A DNA stretch of 64,000 nucleotides from Dryococelus australis (lineage: Eukaryota > Arthropoda > Insecta > Phasmatodea > Phasmatidae): positions 27,005,418-27,069,417 of the forward strand of contig CM056999.1 of the NCBI GenBank assembly GCA_029891345.1. The letters are read 5' to 3'. Below the pieces are notes generated by a model. It made no database searches. It saw only the letters and a program-made list of their open reading frames with translations, and was not told where the DNA came from. A program made the position numbers and the translations under genes. Shown in pieces: positions 11,746 through 22,444 of the stretch. Position 1 is the stretch's first letter. Each line of letters starts with the position of its first letter.

Positions 11746-14700
11746 CTATATATATATATATATATAGTGTTTCTCAATCCTTATCAAATTCCTTATTCTA
11801 TATTGAAGTTTCTCATCAAAAACACATTTCTTACAGTCATCGAAATTAATTATAATTTTGACTACATATTTTTTCACACTCTTTGTTCTTTTGTTTTGTT
11901 TATCCTCAACTCTGTATGCATACATCTTTGCTTGTAAACTAACAAATTCTTTAATTACATTATCATTACATGCATCTTTTATTTTGTCTAAAAATGTTTT
12001 ATTTATTTGTGGCATGTTATAAATATTGTCATTTGGATAATCACTGGGGTCTAATTTATCTAACATCGAATTCATTTCTTCATTAAAAATTTTTGTTTTA
12101 ATGTTATAAAAATAAGTGTCGGTATCTTGAAAACACAATTCAATTTTATCACCATATTTTGGCTTCGTAATTTTATAGTGGAAATCGTACATTAATTCTT
12201 TCGAAATATCCTAAATGGCCATGCCCACATATATTGGCTTATTAAATTTTACATTAATTTTACTAGTGTGAATAGCTGCAAGATTCTCTTTTAATAAAGC
12301 TCTATTCTTAAAATTTCGTTTTGCAACTAATTTTTCGCAAATTTTTTCATTTGAAACTAGTTTTATATCAACTCTGTTTCTTATATTCTGCATTGTTTTG
12401 CCGAAGACAGAATTATTCATCAGTTTATAATAGTCCTCTTCAAAATCATTTTTTGCATTAGTCCTCATCATTGTGTAGAAATCCATATACTTCTTTAACC
12501 AATCAGATTGATTAAATGTCAATATTCTGTGTATTTTTGTAAGCTTAAGTCCATTATTTAGGCACTGTTTCAAACTACGATATTACTGTATATATTTTTC
12601 TTTTTTATATAAAGTTGTTAATAGTTTAGATTCATTGGTACCTGGAACTAACTCATTTTATGGAAAAAATGGGAGATCTTTGTTTAAATTATGTAGTTAT
12701 TGTGGATATTCTAAATAAACTTCTAATATATAACCAAACTCAGAATCTTTTTCAAATTTAATATTTCTTCACTCCAATACTCTAAATCATTTAATGCATA
12801 GTACAACCACTCGAAACCTCCATATGGCACTGCCCAACCATATAAATTATTCACATCGAGATAAGCTAAATAATCTGATTCTTGATTTGAGTTAAAATCT
12901 TCCAATATTTGTTATTTGCTTTAACATATCGCTTACAACATTTTGAAATACGGCCCTTAATTTCTTTTTTCAGTCATTAAAATCATATCATAATGATGTA
13001 ATAATTCTAGTGATAATTTAGTCATTTTTTAAATTGCGTTCCACGATAAACTTGATGCTGTAAAATACCATGCAGGGTCTAGACCATAAGAATTTATACA
13101 TGTGTTTCTAAAATTTTTGAATATTTCTGCTAACAATAGTACATCACTTTTTTAATATAAATCATGGTATTCACCAAGATTTTTTATATTAAATTGATTC
13201 CATATATCTTTTGCATGTTCTTATTCATCATCAGATATACAATTTTCGTTTAATTTATTATAAAACCCACTCTTTTGGGAAAGTTGAGTTTCGTTAAATT
13301 TTTTTAAATTATCCATATAATTATAAGGGTAAATACCTTTTCTAATAAACAAACCTATTTTATGTTCTGGAAAATGTTTTTGTGTGTTTCATTTGTTCTT
13401 TAGTTAAATTAGACGATAATTTATCTAACCTACTAGCCATAAATTTGAATGTGTCTATGAATAGCATCTTCGAATTTTGTGTTTTTTTTCTCCCAAAATT
13501 TATAAACTTTTCTTCGTTATTCGCAAGTAAATCTATCTTTTTTTCATCATAGCATATCTCTTTAATGAATAAGTGAGCATCATAACCAGCTAAGTTATGA
13601 AAAAAGTTGATACAAAATTTGGTAATTTTAATTATAAATTACAATTGTTGCATGCTGGCTTAGTAAATTTTCCACTTATATGATCATGATGACGCACTTT
13701 TTTATTGTCCTTAGAATATTCACTCACATATAGTGCATTTTTTTAAATTTTCTGTATAATATTTTTTCTTCTTTCGTTAGTGTGTGCATTGGTTCAATTT
13801 TCGAATATATTTCACCAATTTCTTCTACTTCCCTTTTTATTGATTGTATAAAAATTTCATGTGCATTTGAACCACGATATACAACTGGTGGTTTATACTC
13901 GCCATAAGCAGATACAACATAATAGCAAAACCCAGATGCTTCGTGTAATTGATATTTCATTGTATATGATTCGTCATTCAATTTTATATCAATGATATTT
14001 ATTTACTCATTTGGAAGTTTATATTTTCCTTTGAGTATTTCTTTGTAAAGACCATTATCGATATCGTCCTATGTTAAAACTTAATATTTTTGGATTAAGT
14101 TAAATTCTTTATTTCTCTTGGATTTGGTTTGGTGGTTGATATTTTCTTCAAAATTAACTCAAAATTTGCTTACAGTGCGAAAGAATCCTTCGTGATATGT
14201 TTTATATTTTTAAATTTTATTTGTTCGCCTTTTGAAGGCAAGATTATCTTCACCGGTATATCTTTTGGACAATCTTCTGTGTGTTTATTTAATTTCTATT
14301 GAGAATAAAAACATTGAAGACACATATCGAAAATATAAATTTTACTTTTGTGTTTACTTTTGTGCTGAAAGCAACTTCGATAAATCTTTTATCCAACAAT
14401 AATGTGAGTTTTCACCATTTTTTAAATAAAGTAAATTTTTGTGTCGGTCTTTTTTATTTTTTCTATGCTTTAGTGGATAAACATTGAAATTATCATCAAT
14501 TGAGTAAACATTAATAGAAACATCAATTTGGTTTTCTAACTTTGGAATATCATCAATTTTTATAGGATATTAATATTTATCTAATGCTTTCTCGATATTG
14601 AGACCCACATTTTTATATTTAGATTTTCTTTGTGGGTCTTTTTCAGCAGGAAACAGTGCAGATTTTATTGCCCAAAGAAAACATTTTTCATCATTGTTCT

Positions 14701-15484
14701 TCACATTAATGCATGATTTTTATTCTTAATCATTTCTGGTAGTTCAATATATGACGAGCCATTTAATGGAGTATATTTATTTATAGCTAGTTGCAACCCA
14801 ATTATTCTATGTAAAGCTCAATCTGAGGTGTTTCTTTCGATGTTTTCTATTCATGCAACTATTTCAGTGGTTATTTGTTGGAAATTTTTATTTTATGTCT
14901 CTCTCATTCAATATTGTAAATGTGAGTGAGTGAATGCCGTCGAAAATTCGAATCTCGCTAGTTTTTCGGCTTCGAAAATGAGCAGCAAATTTAATGTTAG
15001 ACTTAACAGCTCTAAGTTTTATAAATTGATCGTGTAATATGTTGTACAATTATTGCTTTACCGATGCTAAATATTTCTGGGCAACACTATATCAAAATTG
15101 TTTTCGATATCATTGGTTGATTACCTGTAATTAAAAGGCTTCTCAACTTCGCATGTGTTATTAGTTTTTCTATTTCTGTTGTTCACATATACACTATTGG
15201 AAAGAGAGAAAATTTCTTTTAAAACCTTTTTAGCTTTCCTATATATTATTTTGCCACTTGGAAATGGTAAATTTACTAAGTTTCTTTTTCTTTGTTCATT
15301 TTTAATTATTGGCACAAGAGCTGTAATTAAATCATCTTTTCTTAAATGATATATATATTTTATGTTAAAGCGTTTAGACTTAGTTCTTAATTTCAGAACT
15401 TTTTAATCATTTAGGTTCTCGCTAGGATTTTTAGAATTATATTCGCTTTTGTAATAATATTTGAAATAAGATCATCTTTATGTA

Positions 15485-15524
<40 letters not shown>

Positions 15525-15593
15525 TCTAACTATAATTTTCAACTCGTGCATTTTATTTTCTCTCAGCTCACCCACTAGGTTGCTCGTCTCCAT
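11746..15593 (-). pseudogene. protein-primed-type family B DNA polymerase (copy 1)
   Basis: Replicative polymerase of the Polinton/adintovirus type, read in pieces on the minus strand. An N-terminal basic part has two SAP-like helices ('YKLHKDDLISNI' near 15480; 'YHLRKDDLITAL' near 15335). The conserved 'LAINKYTPLNGSSYIELPEM' block lies at about 14800-14740. An endonuclease VII-like segment 'VRHHDHISGKF' sits at about 13700. Motif A is YLDVNNLYGWAV (about 12860), motif [17 protein letters not shown] (about 12430) and motif C DTDTYFYNI (about 12120). The C-terminal 'LQAKMYAYRVEDKQNK' block is present. A TA microsatellite at 15488-15522 has expanded inside the N-terminal coding part. Many stops and frameshifts make it non-functional. 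All three polymerase motifs keep their core acidic or basic residues. Confidence 0.85.
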
Positions 15594-16155
15594 ATTTATA
15601 TATAATAAATGTTCTTATAATAAAAATGTATGAATTCGGCGAATGCTCGAGTTCACTTAGAATATATATTGATGAAATGTGCATATTACTATTTTTATGC
15701 TTTTTTAGATAATAGTTATATACAAATTTTCCGCATTCGCATTGCACTTTCTCTTTTTTTGACTCATAATATTGTTTAGCATATCCGGTATAATATTTTT
15801 TGCAAGTGTTAAGATGCTTCTCTATTGTGTTTTTATGAGATGCAAAATCATCGATGGATTTATTCTCCCTGCATACTATGCAGGTCTTGCTTGAAGAATC
15901 ACATTGTAAAATTTCATATGTATTGTGCAATTTAGTAATTTTGTGCTTTTCGAAATTTAAATTACAAACAGATTTTCTACATTCGCAAAGTACTACCTCT
16001 ATTTTTAACTCATAGCGACTTCTGTAATATTCATTGTAACATTTTTTACATGTGTTAATGTGCTTATCTTTTGTGTGTTTATGTGACGGAAAAAATTCAA
16101 TGTTTAAAACTTCATTGCATTTATTACATTGCTTGCTTATACTACTATTCTCCAT
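15568..16155 (-). CDS. intact double zinc-module protein of viral type
   Basis: An uninterrupted 195-codon ORF in an otherwise decayed region. It contains two copies of one module: C-x2-C (CNKC near residue 10; CIVC near residue 92), a 'H..T...H.NTCKKC/Y' segment, then a C-x-C-x-K/G...H...H finger (CECRKSVC and CECGKFVC-like). Such modules occur in proteins of large insect DNA viruses and Polinton-like elements, where they probably bind zinc and nucleic acid. The second module has C-to-Y at one position (KKYYTGY). The start codon is preceded by an A/T-rich run ending ATAAATAAAA, like the start of the BRO gene at 18603. Its end overlaps the N-terminus of the polymerase copy. Function is unknown. 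Confidence 0.65.
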   Translation of the reverse strand: MENSSISKQCNKCNEVLNIEFFPSHKHTKDKHINTCKKCYNEYYRSRYELKIEVVLCECRKSVCNLNFEKHKITKLHNTYEILQCDSSSKTCIVCRENKSIDDFASHKNTIEKHLNTCKKYYTGYAKQYYESKKEKVQCECGKFVYNYYLKKHKNSNMHISSIYILSELEHSPNSYIFIIRTFIIYKYGDEQPSG

Positions 16156-16267
16156 TTTTATTTATAAAGAAAAAGATTTTTTTTTAAGATAAAGAAAAAT
16201 AAAGACAGACAACAATTTTATATAACCTGTATTCATTGATACATTTAGTAATTTTTGTATACCTTCA

Positions 16268-16290
16268 GATAGCACCACTTTGGTGCTATC
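16268..16290. terminator. 10-bp perfect hairpin in the intergenic gap
   Basis: Arms GATAGCACCA (16268-16277) and TGGTGCTATC (16281-16290) pair perfectly around a CTT loop. It lies between the start of the zinc-module gene and the 3' side of the minus-strand small gene at 16.64-16.94 kb, as expected of a 3'-end signal of the latter. Confidence 0.5.
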
Positions 16291-16639
16291 CAAGAAAATT
16301 CATACAAACAAAAATGTTATGCTCGATGCTCTACTAAGTTTTTTAAAACTTCTTCTATTTGCTATACATATTCACCCATTTCTCGAAGTTCATATTTGTC
16401 GTCAATGTTATCTAAGAGTGATAATTGTAAGCTTTTAAGTTTTAATGAAATTTGTTAACTAAATTTTTAAGATCTTCAGATGCTTTGTCTAATTTATAAG
16501 AAGACGGACTTGCACCATCGCTACCTTTTAAAATATTGGACAAACTGCAAGGAAAAATAGGTGAAGATATGTTTATTTATAAAGAAACAAATTTGTTAAA
16601 AAGAATAAAAACTTTTAACTAATGCTTTAAAAAATGAAC

Positions 16640-16935
16640 TTAGGAGGATTCTAGATAATGGACAAATTTTCCATTTTTCATTTCTTTTAAACCTTTATAC
16701 TTTATGAAAACTTCTTTCTCATTTATTAGTTTCAAAGGATTTTGATGAGTATTTTGACATAGAGCTCTGGTAACGATATTTTTAATTTGCCATCTGGAAT
16801 ACAATTAATTTTTGTTTTACCAAAATTAGATTCTTTAATTTCAAAATCTGTTGCCCTTAACCATTTATTATTTTCTACATCTTGTAGCTTTGTGAATTCA
16901 AGTGAATTGTTTAACTTGCAGAGCAGAGAGTCCAA
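16640..16935 (-). pseudogene. small conserved viral protein, family shared with 26335-26604
   Basis: The readable part has 'LQDVENNKWLRATDFEI', '..SNFGKTKINC' and 'DGKLKISLPELY', then in another frame 'FIKYKGLKEMKNGKFVHYLE'. The same order (short acidic start, W/Y..., YG..V..., LP.RY, ...Y.G) is seen in the ORF at 26335-26604, so the two are relatives. The family is familiar from Polinton-like elements of insects, but I know of no established function; a nucleic acid-binding role would be a guess. Broken after the 'LP' segment by a frameshift. It runs antisense to, and diverges from, the metalloprotease. Confidence 0.5.
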
Positions 16936-17166
16936 TTTTTGTGTTATTAAGAAAGAAAAAATTCCTAAGAATAAGAAAAAATTTGGTGTTGAAATTAAAT
17001 CAAGATGAGCTTATAACCAAGGATATTTTGTATTTTATTCATTATGGAATTGCTGACGGGACAAGTATCGTGCCTGCAAATTGTGGCAATATTAAGAGAG
17101 ATTTAGTAAAAAACTTCTTGTATATAAATGAAGACTTATATAATTATTCTCGCTATTACAAATATA

Positions 17167-18310
17167 ATGTTTGCACTATTCAAAAAAGAGAATCAGACAA
17201 AACGTGTTATCAACTTTTTAAATAAATATGGATATCTAAAAGGTGATAGAAAATTTGCTTTCAAAAATTGATACTGAAAAGTACGAAACTTCTTTAAGAA
17301 TATCACAACCTCTCTTCATTTGATGGCTAACTGAATGAAGAAACACTTAATTTAATCAACAAGCCAAGATTTGGTGTTAAGGATGAAATAATTGTGGACA
17401 TCTCATCAATAGCAAAATTAACAAAAAACTCATTAAAATGGAATTTTTATACGCAAATAAAGCTATTACAAATTTATCAAAAGAGGCTTTTAACCTTTGG
17501 CAAAAAAACACAAATTTGAAATTTGTTTACGATACGAATTCTCCAAATATACTTATATACAAGGCCTACATAATAATCAGAGGTTGGGTGGCGTTTGTCC
17601 TTATACATTACATTAATTTGGTAGTGTACTGGCTCATGCATATTTCCGAAATAAACAATACAGCCTCGTTGAAATTCACATTAATAAGCAGGAATGTTGG
17701 TATAGTTTTGGTAAAAACACTCCTGAAAATAAAATTAATTTACTAGCAGTTTTGATCCATGAAATTGGACATGCATTAGGTCTTCAATGTACAAATAATA
17801 AAAATGCGATCATGTACCCAATTATCAACAATGATTTGGATGATTTGCAACCAGATGATATTCAAAATGTTTAAAACTTTTTGGGCCACTACTACAAAAT
17901 AATTTTAATGATGATAAATTTAATATTTTTTACAATAAAAGTGTTTGGACTCAAAGTTTGGGAGACAATTACAATAACTGTTTTACATTCCAAAGACCAT
18001 CAGGCGAGTTAGTCCTGTTTGTTGACGAAAAAACTTATATGGTTTATTATCCTAGTTATAATCTTATTGACGGTGATCCAAAAAAATTCGCTTAATTTGG
18101 ATTAAGAGATGAATATAATATAAATGCTGTTTTTAATTCATATTCGGGAAAACATATATTTTATGAAATATTGTATTGTGCAGAAATAGATTAACATCGT
18201 CTCCAGATAAAAAAAAAGTATGGTCTAATTAGTGAGAAGTGTCCTAATTTTCCAAATATGATAGACTCAGCTTTTAGATATACAAATTGGTTTACTGTAT
18301 TTTTTTAGTA
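17167..18310 (+). pseudogene. matrixin (MMP-like) metalloprotease with prodomain and hemopexin-like tail
   Basis: Zinc endopeptidase of the matrix metalloprotease family. A prodomain-like part includes 'INFLNKYGYLKGD' (17200-17245) and 'LNEETLNLINKPRFGVKDE' (17330-17387). This is the cysteine-switch region, but the switch Cys is Phe. The catalytic part has 'ILAHAYFR'-type sequence near 17630, then HEIGHALGLQC (17758-17790) and Met-turn AIMYP (17806-17820). The third zinc ligand His is replaced by Gln. The tail has hemopexin-like repeats ('VYYPSYNLIDGDP' near 18060; 'LISEKCPNFPNMIDSAFRYT' near 18220-18285). I see no signal peptide at the chosen start (17167). Frameshifts near 17225-17250, 17290, 17580 and stops make it dead. 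MMPs are known in some insect viruses; a host-derived capture is likely. GC is as low as its viral neighbours. Confidence 0.75.
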
Positions 18311-18602
18311 ATGAATTTTTCATGGAATATAATTCATTTAAAAAAAAAAAGTTGACAGGTGTTGCCAAAAATAGCATTTCATTATTTAGTATAAAGTGCG
18401 AATCCTATAATGACATTATAAATAAAATAAAATATATTGTCAATGACTTAGAAAATTTAACTCCTTAAGAGCTAAACAATTCAATTAATTTTTGTATTAT
18501 GTTCTTGAATTTTTAATTTTCTTCATAAAAAAAGAATATTAATAAAAATACTTATTACATACAACTTGCCAATTTCACTTGAGTATAGTTTCGCATATAA
18601 AA

Positions 18603-19490
18603 ATGGAGTCGATTCTAGACATAAATAATAACAAGCTTATTTACTCTAGTAAACCAGTTTCTGTGATTGTTTATGAGGAAAATAATCTATGGTTTAAAGC
18701 CAAAGATTTTGCTGAAATTTGAGAACATAAAAATACTAACAACGCTACCAAAAACATTTAGGTGTGGGAGATAAAGCTAAATTAGAAGCAATTAGTAGAC
18801 CCGGCAAAACATCTACCCTAAAATATAATGAAGAAAATACAACTTTTATCACAGAATGTGGTCTTTATGATCTAGCTATGAGCTCAAAATTACCAATCGC
18901 TAAAAAGTTAAAAAAAATGGGTTACATATGAAGTTATTCCTTCAATTAAAAAACATGGCGAATTTAAGATTTAAAAAAATATAATACATTTATACAAAGG
19001 CAAAATAGAACAATTAAAAGATTCAAATAAAATGAAATATGGTCATCTTGAAGATTTAAGAGAATCGGTTCATATGGCTTTCGATGTAATAAACCGCAGG
19101 AATTAATAAATTGGAGATATGGCCCCTCATGTTGTACCACAAACACAATAGCAGAATTTAAATCCAACTATTATTCTTCTAGAATTGTTCGATGATGATT
19201 GTGAATATGATTATTATGTGACTAGAACTCAAAGAAGAAATCTTCGAAAACAGTTGCAAAGAATCGAAGATATACATCCAAATTGTGAAATATTATTGAG
19301 ATTTGAATATATCCCAAATACTATAAATGTATAGCAATCAATGAAGGAAACCATGAATGGCAACATAAAGTGTTTTCGCAACTATTTTAAAATTGATAGA
19401 AATTACTTTACTCAACAACAATGAATTAATGGTATAAATAATTTTCGTCAAATTGAGTAAGAATTCATCAATGAATCTGGTGTCCATGAT
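18603..19490 (+). pseudogene. BRO-N domain protein, decayed copy
   Basis: Starts with an ATG preceded by ATAAAA. The N-terminal part carries the BRO-N signature: 'KPVSVIVYEENNLWFKAKDF' with a stop soon after, and later 'FITECGLYDLAMSSKLP..KK' with a frameshift. BRO proteins of baculoviruses and other insect viruses bind nucleic acid. The downstream part (to about 19490) is mostly unreadable, with a short stretch 'YDYYVTRTQRRNLRKQLQRIED' that fits no named domain I know. It is the upstream paralogue of the BRO gene at 19710. Both are preceded by a shared 'aaaaaagaatatt.ataaaaa' phrase (18533 and 19671), suggesting tandem duplication including the promoter. Confidence 0.6.
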
Positions 19491-19553
19491 TCGTGAACAC
19501 TTATATCTTTATATTCATTATGGTGTTTCAGTAATTTCGTATATGATATTCCA

Positions 19554-19573
19554 GGTCCTTAATATTTAGGACC
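19554..19573 (+). terminator. 6-bp hairpin after the first BRO gene
   Basis: GGTCCT (19554-19559) pairs with AGGACC (19568-19573) across an AT-only loop, between the two BRO genes. The same 'atggtgtttcag' phrase lies upstream of this hairpin (about 19519) and of the one at 20887. Confidence 0.35.
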
Positions 19574-19709
19574 AGGAATTATATATAAAAAAAAAAAAAC
19601 TACATTTATCAATGAATTTGGGCTATATTTTATAAAATTATTTTCTTCAATTTTTCGTTTTATGTTTAAAAAAGAATATTTATAAAAAACATATTTCCCC
19701 GCATACAAG

Positions 19710-20860
19710 ATGGCCGAATCACTAGAGCAACAACTAGAGAACCTACAACTAGAAGATGGCAATAAAATCACTACAATATTTGATTTAAATAATTTAACTT
19801 TTAACAGTAAAGAAGTTAAGATTGTGTTAGACGATAAAAATGAGCCCTGGTTTCGTGGTAAAGATGTTGCTGAAATATGGAGTATTCTAACACAGAAAAA
19901 CTTTTACAAAATTGTATTCTGCCAAAATATAAAGTATTTTTTATCAAAATTAGGTGGAACCCGATTTAGGGCCCACCTAGATCATAATAGTGTAAGAGCA
20001 ATTTACATTAATGAACCTGGCTTATATGAACTTATTTTCTACTCACATACTGAAATTGCTACAGATTTTAAAACATGGGTATTTGAAGTTTTTACTTCAA
20101 TTAGAAAACACTGCTCTTTTAAATTACAAAAAACCATTGAGTTAAAAGACCAGCAGATAAAAATGATAGAACATAAATCTGAACAACTCCCTTTCGAAAA
20201 TAAAAAAACTTCAGCACTTTAACATGAATATGAAAAAATTTATAGACAGAATAAAAAGAAAACAAAAAATGGTTATATATGCATTGCAACATCTAGGCGA
20301 TATGCCTCAACTAACAATTTTAAAGTTGGTAAAACAGATAATCTAATCAGCAGAAATGTAAATTTAGATTCTTCGCACAATGAACAAGATAAATTTTACG
20401 TTTGTTTCCATAAGAAAGTTTATCATGTAAACAAAACAGAAAAGTTAATTCTCCAATTACTCGACGATTTTCGTGATAAAAAGAAAAGGAAATATTTGTT
20501 TTGCACTACACTTATTTGCTTGAAATTGTAGAATCAGTAATTGAAGACATGAATAAACATTTTGATTACATCAATAATTTAACCCAAAATCATTTAGCAG
20601 AAATGTATACTTTGAAACCAATTATTCCAGAGCCAGTGTCTTTAAGTAATGATGATGAATTATCTTCTAATTTACAAACAAAATTATTTAAAGTATTAGA
20701 TGACTTCATTGCTGAAAACAAATTAAAAATGTTGGACAAAAATATAGTAGAAAGATTAGAACTAGGCACCATAAGTAATGCAAAATCCTGGAGTGAAACA
20801 AAATATGATAAAACCCCAGTTAATAATAACAATACACAAATTATAATTACATATGATTAA
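19710..20860 (+). pseudogene. BRO-N protein with T5orf172 (GIY-YIG-like) C-terminal domain
   Basis: Residues 1-170 form an open BRO-N domain: 'VKIVLDDKNEPWFRGKDVAE' (about 19820-19880), 'GLYELIFYSHTEIATDFKTW' (about 20010-20075) and 'VFTSIRKH'. One in-frame stop (20220-20222) follows. The same frame then continues as a T5orf172 domain: 'NGYICIATSRRYASTNNFKV', 'GKTDNLISRN', 'NKTEKLILQLL' (20265-20465). BRO-N plus T5orf172 is a common architecture in insect DNA viruses; the C-terminal domain belongs to the GIY-YIG nuclease-like group. A frameshift near 20500 leads into a helical tail ending at the stop at 20860. With one stop and one frameshift this is among the best-preserved genes here. Confidence 0.8.
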
Positions 20861-20886
20861 TTTTATGGTTTATAAATATGGTGTTT

Positions 20887-20910
20887 CAGGCGGGACGAGT
20901 ATACCGCCTG
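20887..20910 (+). terminator. 7-bp GC-rich hairpin between convergent genes
   Basis: CAGGCGG (20887-20893) pairs with CCGCCTG (20904-20910), loop of 10. It lies 27 bases after the BRO/T5orf172 stop and 95 bases before the stop of the convergent integrase. A diverged copy of the whole hairpin sequence occurs at about 17050-17075 ('ctgacgggacaagtatcgtg'). Confidence 0.5.
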
Positions 20911-21004
20911 TAAAATATTTAAATTTTCAATACATCTGTTTTATTAATCCAGGAATAATGCGAGTTATCAAATCCTAACCACTTTCACGCTTAGTTTTTA
21001 AAAC

Positions 21005-22000
21005 TTATTCAACCAAATATTCTTCGGGATAGTTAGTTTTCATAATTTTGTATTCATAAAAACTGCCCATTATTTCTTCTCCTTTTGTATCTTCTAATTT
21101 GTAAGTTGGTATATCGAAATTTAAAACTTTACAAATAGCAAACAATTCTGTTGACCAATTAGCAGTATAACATTTTAAAGAAATAATTTCAGTTTGCTCA
21201 CGCAAATAATATCTCCAACTCTATATTTTGGTTCACTAAACACAAAATTTGTTTGAAATAAATTTTTAAAATTAACTTTAATTAGTTTCATGCCAATAGC
21301 ACTGTGCTTTGTGATGATGTAGCCTTTCACTAATTCATTCAATATATTTGTCCATTTATAATTGCCATTCAAAGCAAATTTTTCCACATTAAATGTTTAA
21401 AGTTCGATTAAATCTTTCAACAACACTAACTTTCAATACATAAAATGAAGAAAAATGATTTATATTATGCTTTTCAATAAGCTCTTTAAATATTTTATTA
21501 TAAGTTCTAAGCTATCGTCGCTTTGTAAATTATTTGATTTTCTTTACATCAAAATATTTTCTAAAGCATTTGCTTCATTTTTTGCTGTTTTATCTTTGAT
21601 TTGTAAAACAATGCAAACTTTGGAAAAACATCAATAATTGTCATAATGTATATAGCCTTTAATTATGTGAGCTATACCTTTTAAATTTCCAGTATCCATT
21701 TCTACAAGATCAATTTGCCACAAACCATCAATGACATATGAAATAATTTTTCCTCTTGGAAATTTTTTTCACACAGGATTATATAATTCATTGATTATTC
21801 CTTCTCTCACATTAAGATATATTTTTTAAAGAATGTTGATTTTTTTTGCACAAGTATATACTTTTCTGGACTAATAACCCATTTGTTATATTCTGATTTT
21901 TATATTATTATTTTTAGTGACTTTCTTGCACTTCAAACACCATGTGTTCTCCAATTAATAATTATATATATATATAGTAAATCTTTATATCGTACGAATA
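21005..22000 (-). pseudogene. Polinton-type retroviral-like integrase (AT-rich element)
   Basis: rve-superfamily integrase, inserting the element into host DNA. The core starts with 'GLWQIDLVEMDTGNLKG' (first catalytic Asp, near 21715). The second Asp lies in 'LQSDDSLE' (near 21505) and the third acidic residue in 'SVVERFNRTL' (near 21415, in another frame). 'NGNYKWTNIL.ELV' and 'ITKHSAIGMK' follow (21370-21300). The SH3/chromo-like C-terminus has 'YRVGDIICVSKLK' and 'ANWSTELFAICKVL', 'EEIMGSFYEYKI'. The three catalytic acidic positions appear retained, but frameshifts at about 21195, 21390 and 21640 break it. It is convergent with the BRO/T5orf172 gene. Confidence 0.8.
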
Positions 22001-22039
22001 TTCCTATTGCCACCACCTCTCCATCAGCACAAAGAAATG

Positions 22040-22410
22040 TTTTATTTATATTTTAAAAGTTAAATTATCATCTTTGTTGACATCAAAGGGCTTGCTGTGA
22101 TCAATTTTTGCTTTGCTCTTGAAAATTGCCAAATTATTATCAAACATGAGAATACCAGTAACTATTTTATAAACAGTACAATCCATCAATAAAGTAAAGA
22201 AAATGTGATCATTATCTAAGTGAAAAACATTACTCATTTTATTCCACTCTGCATGTAATAAAAATATATGAGACTGCTTTAAATTTTGTAATTTAACATC
22301 TAATTCTTTATCAGAATCTTCTTTGATTTTTTCAACTTTCAAATCAACAAGTGTATGGCAATAATTCAAAATTACTTTTTTGAAATCTTGCAATATAACA
22401 TTGTTTCATT
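22040..22410 (-). pseudogene. unrecognised protein between integrase and polymerase copy 2
   Basis: A block of about 115 readable codons, with 'ILNYCHTLVDLKVEKIKED', 'HAEWNKMSNVFHLDNDHIFF' and 'SKPFDVNKDDNLTFKI'. After one stop it may continue as 'KTFLCADGEVVAIGIFVR'. It does not resemble the C-terminal part expected of the polymerase, which is cut off upstream after its motif B region. It is therefore either a separate gene of the element or part of an inserted one. No domain recognised. Confidence 0.4.
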
Positions 22411-22444
22411 ATCAAGAGCTTCTTTGCTTTTTTCGACTTTTGTG

